Assembly (NCBI GenBank): GCA_001784725.1
Contig: MFRX01000046.1
Coordinates: forward strand, 1 to 12,791
Length of the DNA: 12,791 bases
From: Candidatus Moranbacteria bacterium RIFCSPHIGHO2_02_FULL_40_12b
GTDB lineage: Bacteria; Patescibacteriota; Minisyncoccia; Moranbacterales; 2-12-FULL-40-10
Reading direction: 5' to 3'
Position numbers and translations under genes: made by a program. The notes beneath the pieces are model-generated. The model did no database searches, was not told the DNA's origin, and saw only the letters and a program-made list of their open reading frames with translations. Below are positions 12,212 through 12,791 of this stretch, one piece after another (within the stretch, counting starts at the first letter, position 1; each line of letters begins with the position of its first letter).

Positions 12212-12791
12212 CACATTTTTGATGGCGCGCTTATTCCCATCAGCCGCAATGCTTCCGCCAGCACTATTCTAACAGCATTTATGAGAGCGTGTCTAGCCGC
12301 GGAGAGTTCCGGATTTTTCTCGTCAATCACGCGGCATTCGTCGTAAAAGGAATGGAATTTATCCGCCAGTTTTACCGCGTAATGCGGCAACTTGTGGACT
12401 TCATAACTCTCCGCGATTTCCTCGATTAGTTCCGGGAATTTATTCAATTCTCTTATTAAACTTAACTCCTTCTCGTGAGTTAATAAAGATAAACTTCCAT
12501 AATTTTTCGTTTTTCGCTTTGCGTTTTTCGCTTTAGCAAGAATACTATGTATTCTTGCGTGAGCGTACTGCACGTAATACACCGGATTCTTTTCTGATCT
12601 TTCTTTCGCCAACCCTAAATCAAAATTCATATGAGTATCCGGCGAATACATCAGAAAGAAAAATCTGGCTACATCGTTTCCCACTTCTTCAATTAAATCG
12701 TCAATATAAACCACATTTCCGGTTCTCTTGCTCATCTTAACTTCCTTGCCGTCTTTGACTAATTTTACCAATTGGATAATTATAAATTTTA
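12211..12791 (-). CDS. argS: Arginyl-tRNA synthetase, C-terminal part (cut by right window edge)
   Basis: 192 residues are visible; the N-terminal catalytic part lies beyond the right edge. Charges tRNA-Arg. Seen: the class-I signature region VKLVKDGKEVKMSKRTGN (KMSKR is the family form of KMSKS), IDDLIEEVGNDVARFFFLM, then the DALR anticodon-binding domain with PVYYVQYAHARIHSIL, LSLLTHEKELSLIRELNKFP, HKLPHYAVKLADKFHSFYDE and the terminal LRLMGISAPSKM. The frame stays open to the window edge (IIIQLVKLVKDG), so the gene simply continues. A lysine-rich variable loop AKAKNAKRKTKN is encoded by a 14-nt repeat. The stop TGA lies inside the first ATCCGAATT-type repeat copy. Confidence 0.95.
   Translation of the reverse strand, partial: KFIIIQLVKLVKDGKEVKMSKRTGNVVYIDDLIEEVGNDVARFFFLMYSPDTHMNFDLGLAKERSEKNPVYYVQYAHARIHSILAKAKNAKRKTKNYGSLSLLTHEKELSLIRELNKFPELIEEIAESYEVHKLPHYAVKLADKFHSFYDECRVIDEKNPELSAARHALINAVRIVLAEALRLMGISAPSKM
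12508..12534 (-). repeat. 14-nt repeat within argS
   Basis: CGTTTTTCGCTTT occurs at 12508-12520 and again at 12522-12534. It encodes the basic loop after HSILAKA and before LSLLTH, a variable place in ArgS proteins. Confidence 0.7.

Noticed and set aside
12536..12558. Perfect 9-bp inverted repeat in argS (GCAAGAATA with TATTCTTGC)
   Set aside because: It encodes ARIHSILA, which matches conserved ArgS sequence, so it is most likely a coincidence of codon choice.

Overview
The window looks like chromosomal DNA of a small-genome, low-GC bacterium of the Candidate Phyla Radiation (Patescibacteria, probably Parcubacteria-like). This is inferred from the style of the proteins (type-2 IleS, divergent Tgt, membrane-anchored Ig/DUF11-like protein, GxxExxY protein), from gene seams built of short repeated words, and from palindromic elements sitting in frame inside housekeeping genes. 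No rRNA, tRNA or other marker is present to fix the taxon. Every recognisable gene lies on the minus strand, so transcription runs from the right edge to the left.

In order of transcription: the 3' end of argS (right edge), a GT4-type glycosyltransferase, a GxxExxY-family nuclease-fold protein between two identical 19-bp repeats, a very long ileS with two small membrane-protein genes translationally coupled behind it and a strong terminator (6151-6197), recO with its own promoter, a spacer with a large double palindrome, a single-span membrane protein with four Ig-like repeats, a terminator, and tgt. After a 289-bp hairpin-rich spacer comes the N-terminal two thirds of a processive GT2 glycosyltransferase, cut by the left edge. 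The GT2 gene is visibly richer in G+C than the rest and may have a different origin.

The genes are mostly information processing (ArgS, IleS, Tgt, RecO) mixed with cell-envelope functions (two glycosyltransferases, the Ig-repeat protein, two small membrane proteins). No pathway links them all.

The most striking element is in ileS. A complete histidine-phosphatase (phosphoglycerate-mutase-like) domain of about 187 residues, with all its catalytic residues, is inserted between the two halves of a zinc knuckle of isoleucyl-tRNA synthetase. The second theme is repeat DNA tolerated inside essential genes: a four-hairpin cluster in tgt, a hairpin pair and a 7-nt tandem repeat in ileS, and a 14-nt repeat in argS, each at a variable loop and in frame. 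The third theme is word-repeat spacers at gene borders, one of which carries a good promoter placed so that recO would be leaderless. On the plus strand there is one perfect-consensus promoter (1919-1947) facing a string of hairpins that ends in a T-run, a candidate small RNA of about 100 nt.
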